Assembly (NCBI GenBank): GCA_900320845.1
Contig: ONTS01000005.1
Location: 20,123-84,122 of the forward strand
DNA: 64,000 bases
Origin: an uncultured Prevotellaceae bacterium
GTDB taxonomy: Bacteria; Bacteroidota; Bacteroidia; Bacteroidales; Bacteroidaceae
Direction of reading: 5' to 3'
Each line of letters begins with the position of its first letter. The stretch's first letter is position 1. A program made the translations under genes and the position numbers. The notes under the pieces were generated by a model. That model had not been told where the DNA came from, made no database searches, and saw only the letters and a program-made list of their open reading frames with translations. This document shows positions 54,571-63,633 of this stretch, piece after piece.

Positions 54571-55878
54571 ATGAAAAAGAACTTTGTAGAAGAACTGCGT
54601 TGGCGCGGAATGCTGGCACAGATGATGCCCGGCACTGAAGAACTATTGCAGCGTGAGACCGTCACCGCTTATCTCGGCACTGACCCTACAGCCGACTCCC
54701 TGCACATAGGACACCTCTGTGGCATCATGATGCTGCGCCATCTGCAGCGCTGCGGACATAAACCCATCATCCTTGTAGGCGGTGCCACAGGTATGATTGG
54801 CGACCCTTCAGGAAAAAGTCAGGAACGAAACCTGCTCGATGCCGACACCCTCTACCATAATCAGGAGGCCATAAAAAAGCAAGTGGAACACTTCCTCGAC
54901 TTCGACGAGAGTCTGCCCAACGCCGCACTCATGGTGAACAACTACGACTGGATGAAAGACTTCTCCTTCCTCGACTTCGCACGCGAAATAGGTAAGCACA
55001 TCACCGTTAACTATATGATGGCAAAGGAGAGCGTGCAGAAACGTCTCAACGGTGAAGCCAGCGACGGACTGTCGTTCACTGAGTTTACCTATCAGCTGTT
55101 GCAAGGATATGACTTCCTCTACCTCTATCAGCACGAAGGCGTGAAACTCCAGCTCGGAGGCAACGACCAGTGGGGTAATATGACCACAGGAACGGAACTC
55201 ATCCGACGCATTCTCGGCAGAGAACAAGAGGTGGAAAGCTATGCACTCACCTGTCCGCTCATCACCAAAGCCGACGGTACAAAGTTCGGAAAAACTGAGA
55301 GCGGCAACATATGGCTCGACCCCAAACGCACCTCACCCTATCGCTTCTACCAGTTCTGGCTCAACGTCAGCGACGAAGACGGAGAACGCTACATCAAAAT
55401 ATTCACCTCCCTTGACAAGGAAACAATCGATGCCCTCGTGGAAGAACACCGTCAGGATCCCGGACGCAGAGCATTACAGCGCCGTCTTGCCGAGGAGGTT
55501 ACCGTCTTAGTACATGGAAAAGAAGCCCTGCAGGCTGCACAGGATGCATCGGCCATACTCTTCGGAAAGTCCACAAAAGAGAGTCTGGCACGCCTCGATG
55601 AAGAGACACTGCTCGACGTCTTCAACGGCGTTCCACAGTTTACATTGTCACGCGAAAGCCTCGGACAACCCGCCATTGAACTCTTTACACAGCCCGACGT
55701 ACAAATATTCCCCAGTAAAGGAGAGATGCGCAAACTCACACAGGGCGGTGGCGTGTCGGTAAACAAAGAACGACTCGAAGCCTTCGACCGTCCTATCACC
55801 GAAGAAGACCTCATCGACGGCAAGTTTATCCTTGTTCAGAGAGGAAAGAAAAACTACTACCTCATCACGGTGAAGTAG
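54571..55878 (+). CDS. tyrS: tyrosyl-tRNA synthetase
   Basis: Class I synthetase for tRNA-Tyr. The 435 residues have HIGH as H45-I-G-H48 in [13 protein letters not shown], the tyrosine-binding [24 protein letters not shown] stretch, and the second signature as K238-F-G-K-T242. A C-terminal S4 RNA-binding domain ([19 protein letters not shown]) closes it. It lies 72 bases after yidD with no terminator between, and about 155 bases before tRNA-Gln. Confidence 0.96.
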   Translation: MKKNFVEELRWRGMLAQMMPGTEELLQRETVTAYLGTDPTADSLHIGHLCGIMMLRHLQRCGHKPIILVGGATGMIGDPSGKSQERNLLDADTLYHNQEAIKKQVEHFLDFDESLPNAALMVNNYDWMKDFSFLDFAREIGKHITVNYMMAKESVQKRLNGEASDGLSFTEFTYQLLQGYDFLYLYQHEGVKLQLGGNDQWGNMTTGTELIRRILGREQEVESYALTCPLITKADGTKFGKTESGNIWLDPKRTSPYRFYQFWLNVSDEDGERYIKIFTSLDKETIDALVEEHRQDPGRRALQRRLAEEVTVLVHGKEALQAAQDASAILFGKSTKESLARLDEETLLDVFNGVPQFTLSRESLGQPAIELFTQPDVQIFPSKGEMRKLTQGGGVSVNKERLEAFDRPITEEDLIDGKFILVQRGKKNYYLITVK

Positions 55879-55969
55879 CACTTCCTTGTCCTACGTGCTG
55901 CACCACGTTGCCGGCATACGTAGATAGGGCGACAGTGGACAGGCTGCAATGAAAATCAGTGCGAAAAGA

Positions 55970-56001
55970 TTTGCCCGTACGTAAATAATACCTTATCTTT
56001 G
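55970..56001 (+). promoter_or_regulatory. promoter of tRNA-Gln
   Basis: TTTG at 55970-55973, a 20-base spacer, and TATCTTTG at 55994-56001. One of the best promoter matches in the window. Confidence 0.8.
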
Positions 56002-56033
56002 CAGCCGCTTTCCCTTAGAAAGGCAAACGTGAT

Positions 56034-56104
56034 TGTCCAATGGTGTAATGGTAGCACTACAGGTTTTGGTTCTGTCAGTGGTGGTTCGAGTCCGCCTTGG
56101 ACAA
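56034..56104 (+). tRNA. tRNA-Gln (anticodon UUG)
   Basis: A full cloverleaf can be drawn over 71 bases. The acceptor stem is TGTCCAA with TTGGACA plus discriminator A. The D-stem is GTG with CAC, and the anticodon stem is ACAGG with TCTGT around TTTTGGT (anticodon TTG). The T-stem is GGTGG with CCGCC around TTCGAGT. The 3' CCA is not encoded. The U1-A72 pair and UUG anticodon fit tRNA-Gln. Confidence 0.95.
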
Positions 56105-56113
56105 CATCATTTT

Positions 56114-56153
56114 AAAATAAAGCGTTGACAACTATGTGTCAACGCTTTATTTT
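56114..56153 (+). terminator. terminator after tRNA-Gln
   Basis: A 17-bp perfect stem (56114-56130 with 56137-56153) around a 6-base loop, A-rich on the left and T-rich on the right, so it could act in both directions. Confidence 0.85.
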
Positions 56154-56517
56154 GATATATAAGAGAGTGATAAGCAATGATTGATTATTCAAATAACGCT
56201 CATCTAATACTTGGTTATAAGTTTATTGTATCAGCTTTTCATCATCTCTGTGTGTTTTATAGTAGATAATGCTCTAGAGTATATCGTCCTCAGTGTCATA
56301 ATGCATCTGCATCTATAGCAATTCATCGTATTATGAAGATTCCTATACTACTTTCATTCGAATACGTAGAGATACATTAGGCTTTATACATTCAATTTGT
56401 ATGAAGAACGATGGTACAAACATTTGAAACAAAAAAGATATCTGCAACCTAAAAATGGTAAAGTGACATTCGAGATAAAGAACACATACACTATGTCAGA
56501 TAAACTCTATTTTACGT
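56154..56517. other. AT-rich non-coding stretch after tRNA-Gln
   Basis: About 360 bases of AT-rich sequence with stops in all frames and no recognisable promoter, repeat or RNA. It reads as decayed DNA. Confidence 0.5.
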
Positions 56518-56525
56518 TAATTTTG
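56518..56525 (+). promoter_or_regulatory. -7 element upstream of the lipoprotein remnant
   Basis: TAATTTTG matches TAnnTTTG and lies 39 bases before the remnant's ATG. The promoter may have outlived the gene. Confidence 0.45.
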
Positions 56526-56564
56526 CACATAAGTCTATGTGTAATGTAATCAGTTCCAAATGTT

Positions 56565-57036
56565 ATGAAAAACTTGTTTTCCTTTCCTCATTGTTATTGT
56601 TGCTCTCCTGTGGAGATAGAGGACGATACTTATTTTGGATTCTACCCCTCAGCATACATTACGGGATTCTGTCCAGTAGAAGGTTTTTCTGCAATAGCAA
56701 GAAATTATTCTCCATTCACAGACAATACAAAAAATCTATGGCTCTCCTTTCCATTTTACAGATGCCGGCTTTTTGGATATTCTCGTTTTTATGCATGAAC
56801 CTGAAGTGCTGTATGTGTACCGTAGTTTCGCAGGAAAGAAACAGCCTGCACCATATTGGGAAAAAGTAACAGCTGTGGGAGATACGAAATTCTTCAAATA
56901 TGATAAGATGTTAAGCAGACATTATCCCACACCTTATGGCGATACGGCTGTCCGACAAAACTTGCATTTCAAAACAGGTCTTCCATCTCTCTCTCTATCG
57001 TCCATATTTGGTTCACACCACAAGAAGTTATTTTGA
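56565..57036 (+). pseudogene. frameshifted remnant of a lipoprotein gene
   Basis: Three short frames join into one sensible protein if two frameshifts are allowed. The ATG at 56565 gives MKNLF. Another frame then gives LSSLLLLLSCGD, a lipoprotein signal with the cysteine of a lipobox. The first frame resumes with EDDTYFGFYPSAYITGF to NLWLSFPFYR, and a third frame from about 56755 gives FTDAGFLDILVFMHEPEVL onward, ending at the TGA at 57036. The joined product of about 155 residues resembles no family I recognise. No frame alone is a good gene, hence the pseudogene call. An assembly error is the alternative. Confidence 0.45.
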
Positions 57037-57114
57037 CTTCTGAATCAGTAATAGAGGTTTTGTAGCCGGTCATCGTCCTGACGGCAGCAACTGGTTCTAG
57101 TAAAACACCAAGCT

Positions 57115-57157
57115 ACCAAAGTTGACGACATTGGCTACCAATCTAGTCAACACAGTT
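57115..57157. repeat. dispersed palindromic repeat, copy C (two tandem units)
   Basis: Two diverged 21-bp units at 57115-57135 (ACCAAAGTTGACGACATTGG core) and 57137-57157 (begins ACCAATCTAGTC), 22 bases apart as in copy B near 43.5 kb. Confidence 0.6.
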
Positions 57158-57213
57158 CTATGTGTTTGCAAAAGTTCTTCGAAATATATCAGAACAAAGC
57201 TCGGTAAGAATGT

Positions 57214-57250
57214 AAAATCAGTGATATTGCTGACCAATATCACTGATTTT
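57214..57250. repeat. 16-bp inverted repeat sharing its core with the 26.4-kb hairpin
   Basis: AAAATCAGTGATATTG (57214-57229) and its exact complement (57235-57250) with loop CTGAC, followed by a T-rich run. The inner 13 bp of each arm and the 5-base loop length equal those of 26394-26458. Confidence 0.8.
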
Positions 57251-57369
57251 GTTTTTAACAATTTGTCTACATGTTACATGAGTTCTCTATAACGAACAGT
57301 ATGGCTGATGTTTATTGGAATGTAGATAAAGATTTTTCCTACATTCACACTACATCAGCATCACCTTGT

Positions 57370-57479
57370 GATTGAGCCTTGTTGAGTGCTCGATTGGGCC
57401 TTAATAAGAAGGTCATTTAGGCTTAACGATGAATCAAAACAACTTGTTTTGGTCTGTGATTTGGGCTTAATGATATAAT
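57370..57479. repeat. degenerate 22-bp-period (11-bp sub-period) tandem array
   Basis: Related segments of form GATTKGGSCTTAATGA begin at 57370, 57392, 57414 and 57458, all on a 22-bp grid; the fifth grid position (57436) is diverged. Because 22 is not a multiple of 3, this is not a coding repeat. Confidence 0.5.
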
Positions 57480-57646
57480 AGGTGGAACATAAAGACTTTT
57501 TGAAGACTAAACATGCATGTTTCGGGGGCATGAAAGGTATTAGATAACATGAATGACCATGAGTTGTTTATGTAGTATTTGTGATAAATTTTCCGATAGT
57601 TTCTGATAATTGCTGTTTGAGAGTTATAACGATTTCTATTTTACAC

Positions 57647-57677
57647 AAAAAAGCCATCCCTTGATGAGATGGCTTTT
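57647..57677 (-). terminator. Rho-independent terminator of the HU gene
   Basis: On the minus strand AAAAGCCATC pairs with GATGGCTTTT around a 9-base loop and continues into a run of six T. It begins 24 bases after the HU stop. Confidence 0.9.
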
Positions 57678-57700
57678 ATTGTGCTATCGCGTAAAAAACT

Positions 57701-57973
57701 TTACTTTACAGCTTCGGTGAGATCGCGACCAGCCTTGAACTTAACAACGTTCTTCTTGGCAATCTTAATCTTTTTCTTGGTAGCGGGGTTGATACCAGTG
57801 CGTGCGGGACGAACGTCTACCTTGAAAGTACCGAAGCCAACGAGAGCCAGCTTGTCACCCTTCTTTAAAGTTTCTTTCACAGCTTCGAGAGTAGCCTCAA
57901 GAGCTTTCTTTGAATCTACCTTGCTAAGACCAGTTTTGTCAGCAATCTTGGAAATCAATTCGGTTTTGTTCAT
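57701..57973 (-). CDS. HU/IHF family DNA-binding protein
   Basis: Nucleoid protein of 90 residues that bends DNA as a dimer. The sequence MNKTELISKIADKTGLSKVDSKKALEA is the HU N-terminal helix pair. VGFGTFKVDVRPARTGINPATKKKIKIAKKNVVKFKAG includes the beta arm with the R-x-x-R-x-G-x-N-P tip (RPARTGINP) whose proline intercalates into DNA. It is monocistronic, with its own promoter and terminator, and is divergent from the rhomboid gene. Confidence 0.96.
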   Translation of the reverse strand: MNKTELISKIADKTGLSKVDSKKALEATLEAVKETLKKGDKLALVGFGTFKVDVRPARTGINPATKKKIKIAKKNVVKFKAGRDLTEAVK

Positions 57974-58027
57974 GATGATAATGTAATTAGATTAAGAAAA
58001 TGTTGGTTATCAATGATATTGCATGGG

Positions 58028-58058
58028 CAAATGTAGAAGTTTTCAATGATACCACAAA
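58028..58058 (-). promoter_or_regulatory. promoter of the HU gene
   Basis: On the minus strand TTTG (58055-58058), a 19-base spacer and TACATTTG (58028-58035), 54 bases before the start codon. Confidence 0.8.
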
Positions 58059-58140
58059 CATTTCTAAAAAAAAAATGACCTTTTTTTTACAAAAAGGGTG
58101 TAATTTGTCTTTTATAGGTGATGTAATATCATATTTTTCC

Positions 58141-58148
58141 TACATTTG
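58141..58148 (+). promoter_or_regulatory. -7 element of the rhomboid gene promoter
   Basis: TACATTTG, 26 bases before the start codon. No clear -33 TTG. The spacer toward the divergent HU promoter holds a run of ten A and a run of eight T, which may bend the DNA. Confidence 0.6.
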
Positions 58149-58174
58149 CAGACGAAAAGTATTGCTTATCAATC

Positions 58175-59134
58175 ATGTTTAAGAGTATTCCTCCCGTTAC
58201 TAAGAACCTGCTGCTGATAAACCTAGTGGCTTTTATTGCCTATCTGGTGTTCCGTGGCCATGGCTATGATATAAACCAACATTTCGGTCTGCACTTCTTC
58301 TTGGCATCAGATTTCCACATTTACCAGTTTTTTACATACATGTTTTTGCATGCTAATCTGGAGCACATATTTTTCAATATGTTTGCTTTGTGGATGTTCG
58401 GCTGCGTTATTGAGCGTGTGTGGGGACCGAAACGCTTTGTGTTCTATTACCTCGTGTGCGGCGTCGGCGCCGGATTGTTACAAGAGATGGCACAGCTGGC
58501 AGACATATATATCAGCGTCAACCAGAACGGACAGGATGTGTCGCTCGGTGAACTCTTTACACAGCTGAGCCCAGCTGATCGCAATGCCCTCAACATGATG
58601 AATATGGTGGGAGCTTCAGGATCCGTGTATGCTGTGCTGTTGGCGTTTGGTATGACCTTCCCCAATGAGCGCATATTCATCTTCCCGTTGCCGATACCTA
58701 TCAAGGCAAAATGGTTTATATCTTTCTACATCGTTATTGAGCTTTTCTCTGCCCTTGCTACGCAGCACTCGCAGATAGCCCACTTTGCACATTTAGGCGG
58801 CATGCTCTTCGGATTCCTGCTCATTCGCTACTGGCGTAACCATCCGTCAACCGAGTTCTTTGATGGCAATGCCACGCGCGACAGCGTACTCGACCGCATG
58901 CGCCGCACGTGGGAGCACCACAACCGCCCGACGGTGCAGCAGTCGGAGGAGACGGTGATAGAAACCACCCCGCCGCCCATGCAGCAGAAGAAAAAGGTGC
59001 AGAAACGCGTCACGGAAGAGGAGAAGGAGATAGACCGCATTCTCGATAAGATAAAGCAGAACGGCTACGATAGCCTGAGCAAAGAAGAAAAGCTGTTCCT
59101 CTTCGAAGCAGGCAACCGCCGTAACAGGCAGTAG
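58175..59134 (+). CDS. rhomboid family intramembrane serine protease
   Basis: Cleaves membrane proteins within their transmembrane segments. In 319 residues, six membrane segments are visible. The catalytic serine is S148 in VGASGSVYAV, and the histidine is H206 in HFAHLGGMLFGF. After the membrane part comes a polar linker rich in P, Q and K. The C-terminal conserved helix pair is VTEEEKEIDRILDKIKQNG and SLSKEEKLFLFEAGNR, which fits DUF6576, usual on Bacteroidota rhomboids. The next gene starts 82 bases later on the same strand. Confidence 0.93.
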   Translation: MFKSIPPVTKNLLLINLVAFIAYLVFRGHGYDINQHFGLHFFLASDFHIYQFFTYMFLHANLEHIFFNMFALWMFGCVIERVWGPKRFVFYYLVCGVGAGLLQEMAQLADIYISVNQNGQDVSLGELFTQLSPADRNALNMMNMVGASGSVYAVLLAFGMTFPNERIFIFPLPIPIKAKWFISFYIVIELFSALATQHSQIAHFAHLGGMLFGFLLIRYWRNHPSTEFFDGNATRDSVLDRMRRTWEHHNRPTVQQSEETVIETTPPPMQQKKKVQKRVTEEEKEIDRILDKIKQNGYDSLSKEEKLFLFEAGNRRNRQ

Positions 59135-59216
59135 TGGGGCTGAAGCGGAGCCTTACGCGCGCGTATTTATAAAGGAAAAGTGCAATGGCTACATACCGGT
59201 ACAACGTATCGCTGCA

Positions 59217-60293
59217 ATGAGAAAGATACTGACCATCATACTGCTTGTGTGCAATGTGTTGGCTGTATTGCCTGCATTGATAACAGCCTATGTCGGCTAT
59301 ATTGATCCCACGCACCATGCTCGTCTGTCGACGGTAAGCATACTGTTTCCATATACCGTGCTTCCCGTTGTGGCATTTTTGGTGGTGTGGCTTTTCGTGC
59401 GTCGCCGCTACATGCTGATTTCTCTGCTGACACTAGTTGCCATATTGCCTGCCCTGCGCACCACGTTTCCCGTCAACTTCAAAAGCACCCCGCCTTCAGA
59501 CGCTATCAAGGTGCTGACTTACAACGTGTGGCTGTTTGACAAGTGGGACTTTCCCCAGACTGAAGACAATGCTGTCGTGCGCTATATCTGCAACAGTGGC
59601 GCTGACATAGTGTGTCTTCAGGAGGCATGCTTCCAGGATTATGATAGCATTGCGCTCATGCGGCCCTTGGCTGAGGTGTATCCTTACAGACATGTGCAAT
59701 GCGAGGGGGACACTGAGTTGGAGATGGCACTGCTGTCCAAGTTCCCCATTCTTCATGCCGAGCAAATTCCGTACAGTTCAACGTCAAACTTGTCAATGGC
59801 TTATGAGCTGGCAATGGGCGACGATACCTTGTTGGTGGTGAACAACCACTTTGAGACCAATGCCATCACGTCCTCCGACCGTCTCCAGATGAATGCCATC
59901 ACTCACAGCACGCGTCAGAAGACAATCACCAAAGGGCGCAATGCATTGCACCTGCATCGTAAACTGGCACATGCCGCACGCAAACGCGCACCACAGGCAA
60001 GAGCCGTAGCGCAATATATAAAGGATAAGGGTAAGAAATATGTCATCGTCTGCGGTGACTTCAATGACCACCCGCTCTCCTACACCTACCGCACCGTTGC
60101 AAAGAACCTGACCGACTGCTATGTAGCCACGGGCAATGGCAGAGGATATAGCTATTGGCACAGCAATATCCATGTGCGCATCGACCATATGTTGTGTTCA
60201 AAAGCCTTCAAACCTTATGCCTTCAAGGTGGACAGCAGTATGGATTTGAGCGACCACTATCCACTCTACGGATACCTGCAACACAAGGAATGA
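59217..60293 (+). CDS. endonuclease/exonuclease/phosphatase family membrane protein
   Basis: A 358-residue protein with about three N-terminal membrane segments (residues 1-85) and an EEP-fold domain. The family residues can be found: the asparagine in VLTYNVWLFD, E in CLQEACF, D and N in CGDFNDHPLS, and the terminal D-H in LSDHYPLYG. EEP proteins cut phosphodiesters in nucleic acids, inositol phosphates or lipids; which applies here cannot be told. It is probably cotranscribed with the rhomboid gene. The domain should face the periplasm or cytoplasm depending on the number of membrane segments. Confidence 0.87.
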   Translation: MRKILTIILLVCNVLAVLPALITAYVGYIDPTHHARLSTVSILFPYTVLPVVAFLVVWLFVRRRYMLISLLTLVAILPALRTTFPVNFKSTPPSDAIKVLTYNVWLFDKWDFPQTEDNAVVRYICNSGADIVCLQEACFQDYDSIALMRPLAEVYPYRHVQCEGDTELEMALLSKFPILHAEQIPYSSTSNLSMAYELAMGDDTLLVVNNHFETNAITSSDRLQMNAITHSTRQKTITKGRNALHLHRKLAHAARKRAPQARAVAQYIKDKGKKYVIVCGDFNDHPLSYTYRTVAKNLTDCYVATGNGRGYSYWHSNIHVRIDHMLCSKAFKPYAFKVDSSMDLSDHYPLYGYLQHKE

Positions 60294-60317
60294 AGGTGAA
60301 GAATAGACGCAAAGATT

Positions 60318-60347
60318 TTTGCAACACAAAAGAAATACATAACTTTG
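60318..60347 (+). promoter_or_regulatory. promoter of secDF
   Basis: TTTG at 60318-60321, an 18-base spacer and TAACTTTG at 60340-60347, 55 bases before the start codon. Confidence 0.7.
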
Positions 60348-60402
60348 CACGCTAAAGCGAACAAACGAAAGTAAAAACAATCAATTACAATATCAACACA
60401 CA

Positions 60403-63400
60403 ATGCAAAACAAAGGACTTGTTCTCTTTACTGCAGTGTTGCTCACCCTTGCCAGCTTGTTCTATCTGTCGTTCTCGGCAGCTACAAGCTATTATGATGG
60501 CAAGGCAGCTGAAGTGGCAGCCGCAGCAGAGAAAATTGAAAAAGGCTCAGGTGAAGCCGCAGCCCAAGACTACAGGGACTCGGTTAAATACCTTGGCATT
60601 TATTCTTATCAGAAGTGTCTGGAGACACAGGTAGGTCTCGGTCTCGACCTTAAAGGCGGTATGAACGTCATTCTTGAGGTTAGCGTACCTGACATGGTGG
60701 AGAATTTCGCTGGTCATAAGACTGATCTGGCTTTCACCAAAGCTATGAAAGAGGCGCGTGCTGAAGAGGAACAGACACAAAAAGATTTTATCACACTGTT
60801 CATCAATGCCTATCATCGCAATGCTCCTGGCAAACCCCTGGCTTCACTCTTTGCCACTCAGCAGCTCAGCGACGTGAAGACCAACTCGTCTGACGATGAG
60901 GTGGAACGCATACTGCGCGAGAAGGTGAGCGAAAGCGTTGCCGACGCAAAGAACGTCATCACCAACCGTATCGACCAGTTTGGCGTAGTGCAGCCCAACA
61001 TTCAGATGTTGGAAGGTCAACAAGGACGCATCATGGTGGAAATGCCTGGTGTGAAAGAGCCCGAGCGTATGCGTAAGCTGTTGCAGGGAAGTGCCAACCT
61101 GGAGTTCTGGGAGACATGGAACAGCAGCGATATCACTCCTTACTTCTCACAAATTGACCAGCGTCTGGCGGGCGGCGGCCACAATGCAGACACCGCTGCA
61201 GTAGCTGACGATGCCAATAAGGCTGAAGCCGACACAGCAGCAAAGAAGAGCTACGAGCCCAACCTGAAGCTGAACAACACTGATTCTAACAAGAAGGTGG
61301 AAAATGCCAGAGCTTTAGCAGAAGCTAAGAAGAAAAATCCGCTTCTCTCCGTGCTGCAGCCCATCGATGGTCAGCTTGCTGTTGTAGGTATGGCTCACAT
61401 GCGCGACACCGCATACATCAACAAGGTGTTGCGTTCCGACATCGCCAAGCAGATACTTCCGCAAGACGTGAAGCTGCTGTGGGGTGCCAAGCCGTCCGAC
61501 ATGATGAAGAACAACAAGCGCGTGTTCGAACTCTATGCCCTTAAGGTGACCACAGCCGACGGCCGTGCACCGCTGGAAGGCGATGTGATAGAGTCAGCTA
61601 AGGACGAATTCCACCAGTTTACTGGTAAGCCTTCTGTCAATATGACTATGAATGACGAAGGTGCACGCCGCTGGGCACAGCTCACCCGTGTCAACGTGGG
61701 CAAGGCTATCGCCATCGTCCTCGACGGAGTGGTGTACAGCGCACCTCGCGTCAGTGGCGAAATATCGGGCGGAAGCTCAGAAATCAGTGGTAACTTCACC
61801 GTAGAAGACACCAAAGACCTTGCCAACACACTGAAGTCGGGTCGTATGAAGGCCCCCGTACGCATCGTACAGGAAGAAGTGGTAGGTCCGTCTCTCGGAG
61901 CACAGTCCATCAAACAGGGTATCATCTCATTCATTGTAGCATTCATTCTGCTGATGATTTACATGGTGATGATGTACGGCTTCATCCCCGGTATGGTAGC
62001 CAACACAGCCTTGTTGCTCAACCTCTTCTTTACACTTGGTATCATGGCGTCGTTCCAGTCGGCGCTGACCATGCCTGGTATAGCCGGTATCGTGCTCACC
62101 TTGGGTATGGCGGTCGATGCCAACGTGCTCATCTACGAACGTACTAAGGAAGAGCTGAAGGCCGGCAAGAACGTGCGGCAAGCACTGCAGGCTGGTTACA
62201 GCAACGCCTTCTCAGCCATATTCGACTCCAACCTGACCAGTATTCTCACTGGTATCATCCTTGCCGTCATCGGTACAGGGCCCGTGCGTGGCTTCGCCAT
62301 CACACTTATCATCGGTATCTGCTGCTCGTTCTTCACCGCCGTGTTCCTCACACGCCTTGTTTACGAGAACCGCATGAATAAGGACAAGTGGCTGAACCTG
62401 ACCTTTACTACGCCTATCTCTCGCAACTTCATGCAGAATAAGCACTTCAACATCATCGGTGCCCACAAGAAGACCTTCATTCTGTGGACTGTAATGGCCC
62501 TCATCTTCATCGGCTTCTTCGCCATTCGTGGACTGAGTCGCAGCATCGACTTCACCGGTGGTCGCAACTATGTGCTTAAGTTTGAAAAAGCTGTTCAGCC
62601 CGAAGAGGTGAACAAGGCTCTGGCTACAGAGTTCCAAGGCTATAGCGCCAATGCCCTCGCATTGGGAACCGACGGTCAAACCATCCGTGTATCGACCAAC
62701 TATAAAATAGAAAGCAACAGTCCCACCGTTGACGACGAGGCTGAAGAGAAACTCTTCAAAGCACTGAGTCAGGCAGGACTCGTTACCCAGAAGGACATCA
62801 AGACCTTCAAGGATCCTGACGACCGCAAAGGTGGTTCTATCATTAGCAGTACGAAGGTAGGACCGAGCATCGCCCGCGATGTAACCAACAAGGCTATCAT
62901 CTCAGTCATCGTGGCGCTCATCGCTATCTTCCTCTACATTCTGTTGCGTTTCCGCAATGTAGCATTCTCAGTAGGTTCAATCCTGGCACTGGCACTCGAC
63001 ACCCTCATCGTTGTGGGCTTCTACAGTGCACTGTGGGGAATCGTTCCCTTCTCATTGGAGATCGACCAGGTATTCATCGGAGCTATATTGACTGTTATCG
63101 GTTACTCCATCAACGACAAGGTGGTGGTGTTCGACCGAATCCGTGAGAACTTCAAGCTCTATCCGAAACGTGAGCACCAGCGCATTTTCAACGACTCGCT
63201 GAACCAGACACTCACACGTACCATCAACACGTCGGTATCTACACTCATCGTGCTCCTCGCCATCTTCATCTTCGGTGGTGACTCCATCCGTTCATTCGCA
63301 TTCGCAATGATTCTGGGTGTGATCTTCGGCACATGCTCTTCCATCTTCATCGCCGCCCCTACCGCATACCTCGTGATGGGACGCAAGATTAAGGAAGCCC

Positions 63401-63432
63401 CTGCTGCAGAAGCAACGGAAGAAACCAAGTAA
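60403..63432 (+). CDS. secDF: SecD-SecF fusion, protein translocase accessory subunit
   Basis: Inner-membrane complex that uses the proton gradient to pull exported proteins through SecYEG. The 1009 residues contain a SecD half with GLDLKGG at 80-86, a large periplasmic P1-type region and six membrane segments. A SecF half follows with IDFTGG around 716-720 and six more segments, including the SINDKVVVFDRIREN motif. The fusion of the two is usual in Bacteroidota. The SecD half has a long insert rich in A, D, E, K and N (about 265-310) in the periplasmic part. It is monocistronic, with its own promoter and terminator. Confidence 0.96.
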   Translation: MQNKGLVLFTAVLLTLASLFYLSFSAATSYYDGKAAEVAAAAEKIEKGSGEAAAQDYRDSVKYLGIYSYQKCLETQVGLGLDLKGGMNVILEVSVPDMVENFAGHKTDLAFTKAMKEARAEEEQTQKDFITLFINAYHRNAPGKPLASLFATQQLSDVKTNSSDDEVERILREKVSESVADAKNVITNRIDQFGVVQPNIQMLEGQQGRIMVEMPGVKEPERMRKLLQGSANLEFWETWNSSDITPYFSQIDQRLAGGGHNADTAAVADDANKAEADTAAKKSYEPNLKLNNTDSNKKVENARALAEAKKKNPLLSVLQPIDGQLAVVGMAHMRDTAYINKVLRSDIAKQILPQDVKLLWGAKPSDMMKNNKRVFELYALKVTTADGRAPLEGDVIESAKDEFHQFTGKPSVNMTMNDEGARRWAQLTRVNVGKAIAIVLDGVVYSAPRVSGEISGGSSEISGNFTVEDTKDLANTLKSGRMKAPVRIVQEEVVGPSLGAQSIKQGIISFIVAFILLMIYMVMMYGFIPGMVANTALLLNLFFTLGIMASFQSALTMPGIAGIVLTLGMAVDANVLIYERTKEELKAGKNVRQALQAGYSNAFSAIFDSNLTSILTGIILAVIGTGPVRGFAITLIIGICCSFFTAVFLTRLVYENRMNKDKWLNLTFTTPISRNFMQNKHFNIIGAHKKTFILWTVMALIFIGFFAIRGLSRSIDFTGGRNYVLKFEKAVQPEEVNKALATEFQGYSANALALGTDGQTIRVSTNYKIESNSPTVDDEAEEKLFKALSQAGLVTQKDIKTFKDPDDRKGGSIISSTKVGPSIARDVTNKAIISVIVALIAIFLYILLRFRNVAFSVGSILALALDTLIVVGFYSALWGIVPFSLEIDQVFIGAILTVIGYSINDKVVVFDRIRENFKLYPKREHQRIFNDSLNQTLTRTINTSVSTLIVLLAIFIFGGDSIRSFAFAMILGVIFGTCSSIFIAAPTAYLVMGRKIKEAPAAEATEETK

Positions 63433-63457
63433 CTACACTGACTGATTATATTATATC

Positions 63458-63494
63458 AAAACCGGTCTCAGCTTAATGCTGCGACCGGTTTTTT
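63458..63494 (+). terminator. Rho-independent terminator after secDF
   Basis: AAAACCGGTC pairs with GACCGGTTTT, with a further CAGC-GCTG inner stem, and ends in a T run. Confidence 0.92.
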
Positions 63495-63580
63495 ATTTAC
63501 ATTTTTACTCAAAAGTAAGTAAAATGCTGACGTTTTGCAAAATAATCAACAAAAAGAGTGTGATTTTGAAAAGAAATGAT

Positions 63581-63588
63581 TAACTTTG
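63581..63588 (+). promoter_or_regulatory. -7 element of the ddh promoter
   Basis: TAACTTTG, full match to TAnnTTTG, 45 bases before the start codon. No TTG at the right spacing. Confidence 0.65.
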
Positions 63589-63633
63589 CAAAATAAAGGA
63601 AAATATATCATCATTTTTTAAAGAATTAAAGCT

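Noticed and set aside
56034-57700. Integrated element at tRNA-Gln
   Set aside because: No integrase, no phage or plasmid gene, and no repeat of the tRNA 3' end was found; only decay and repeats are visible.
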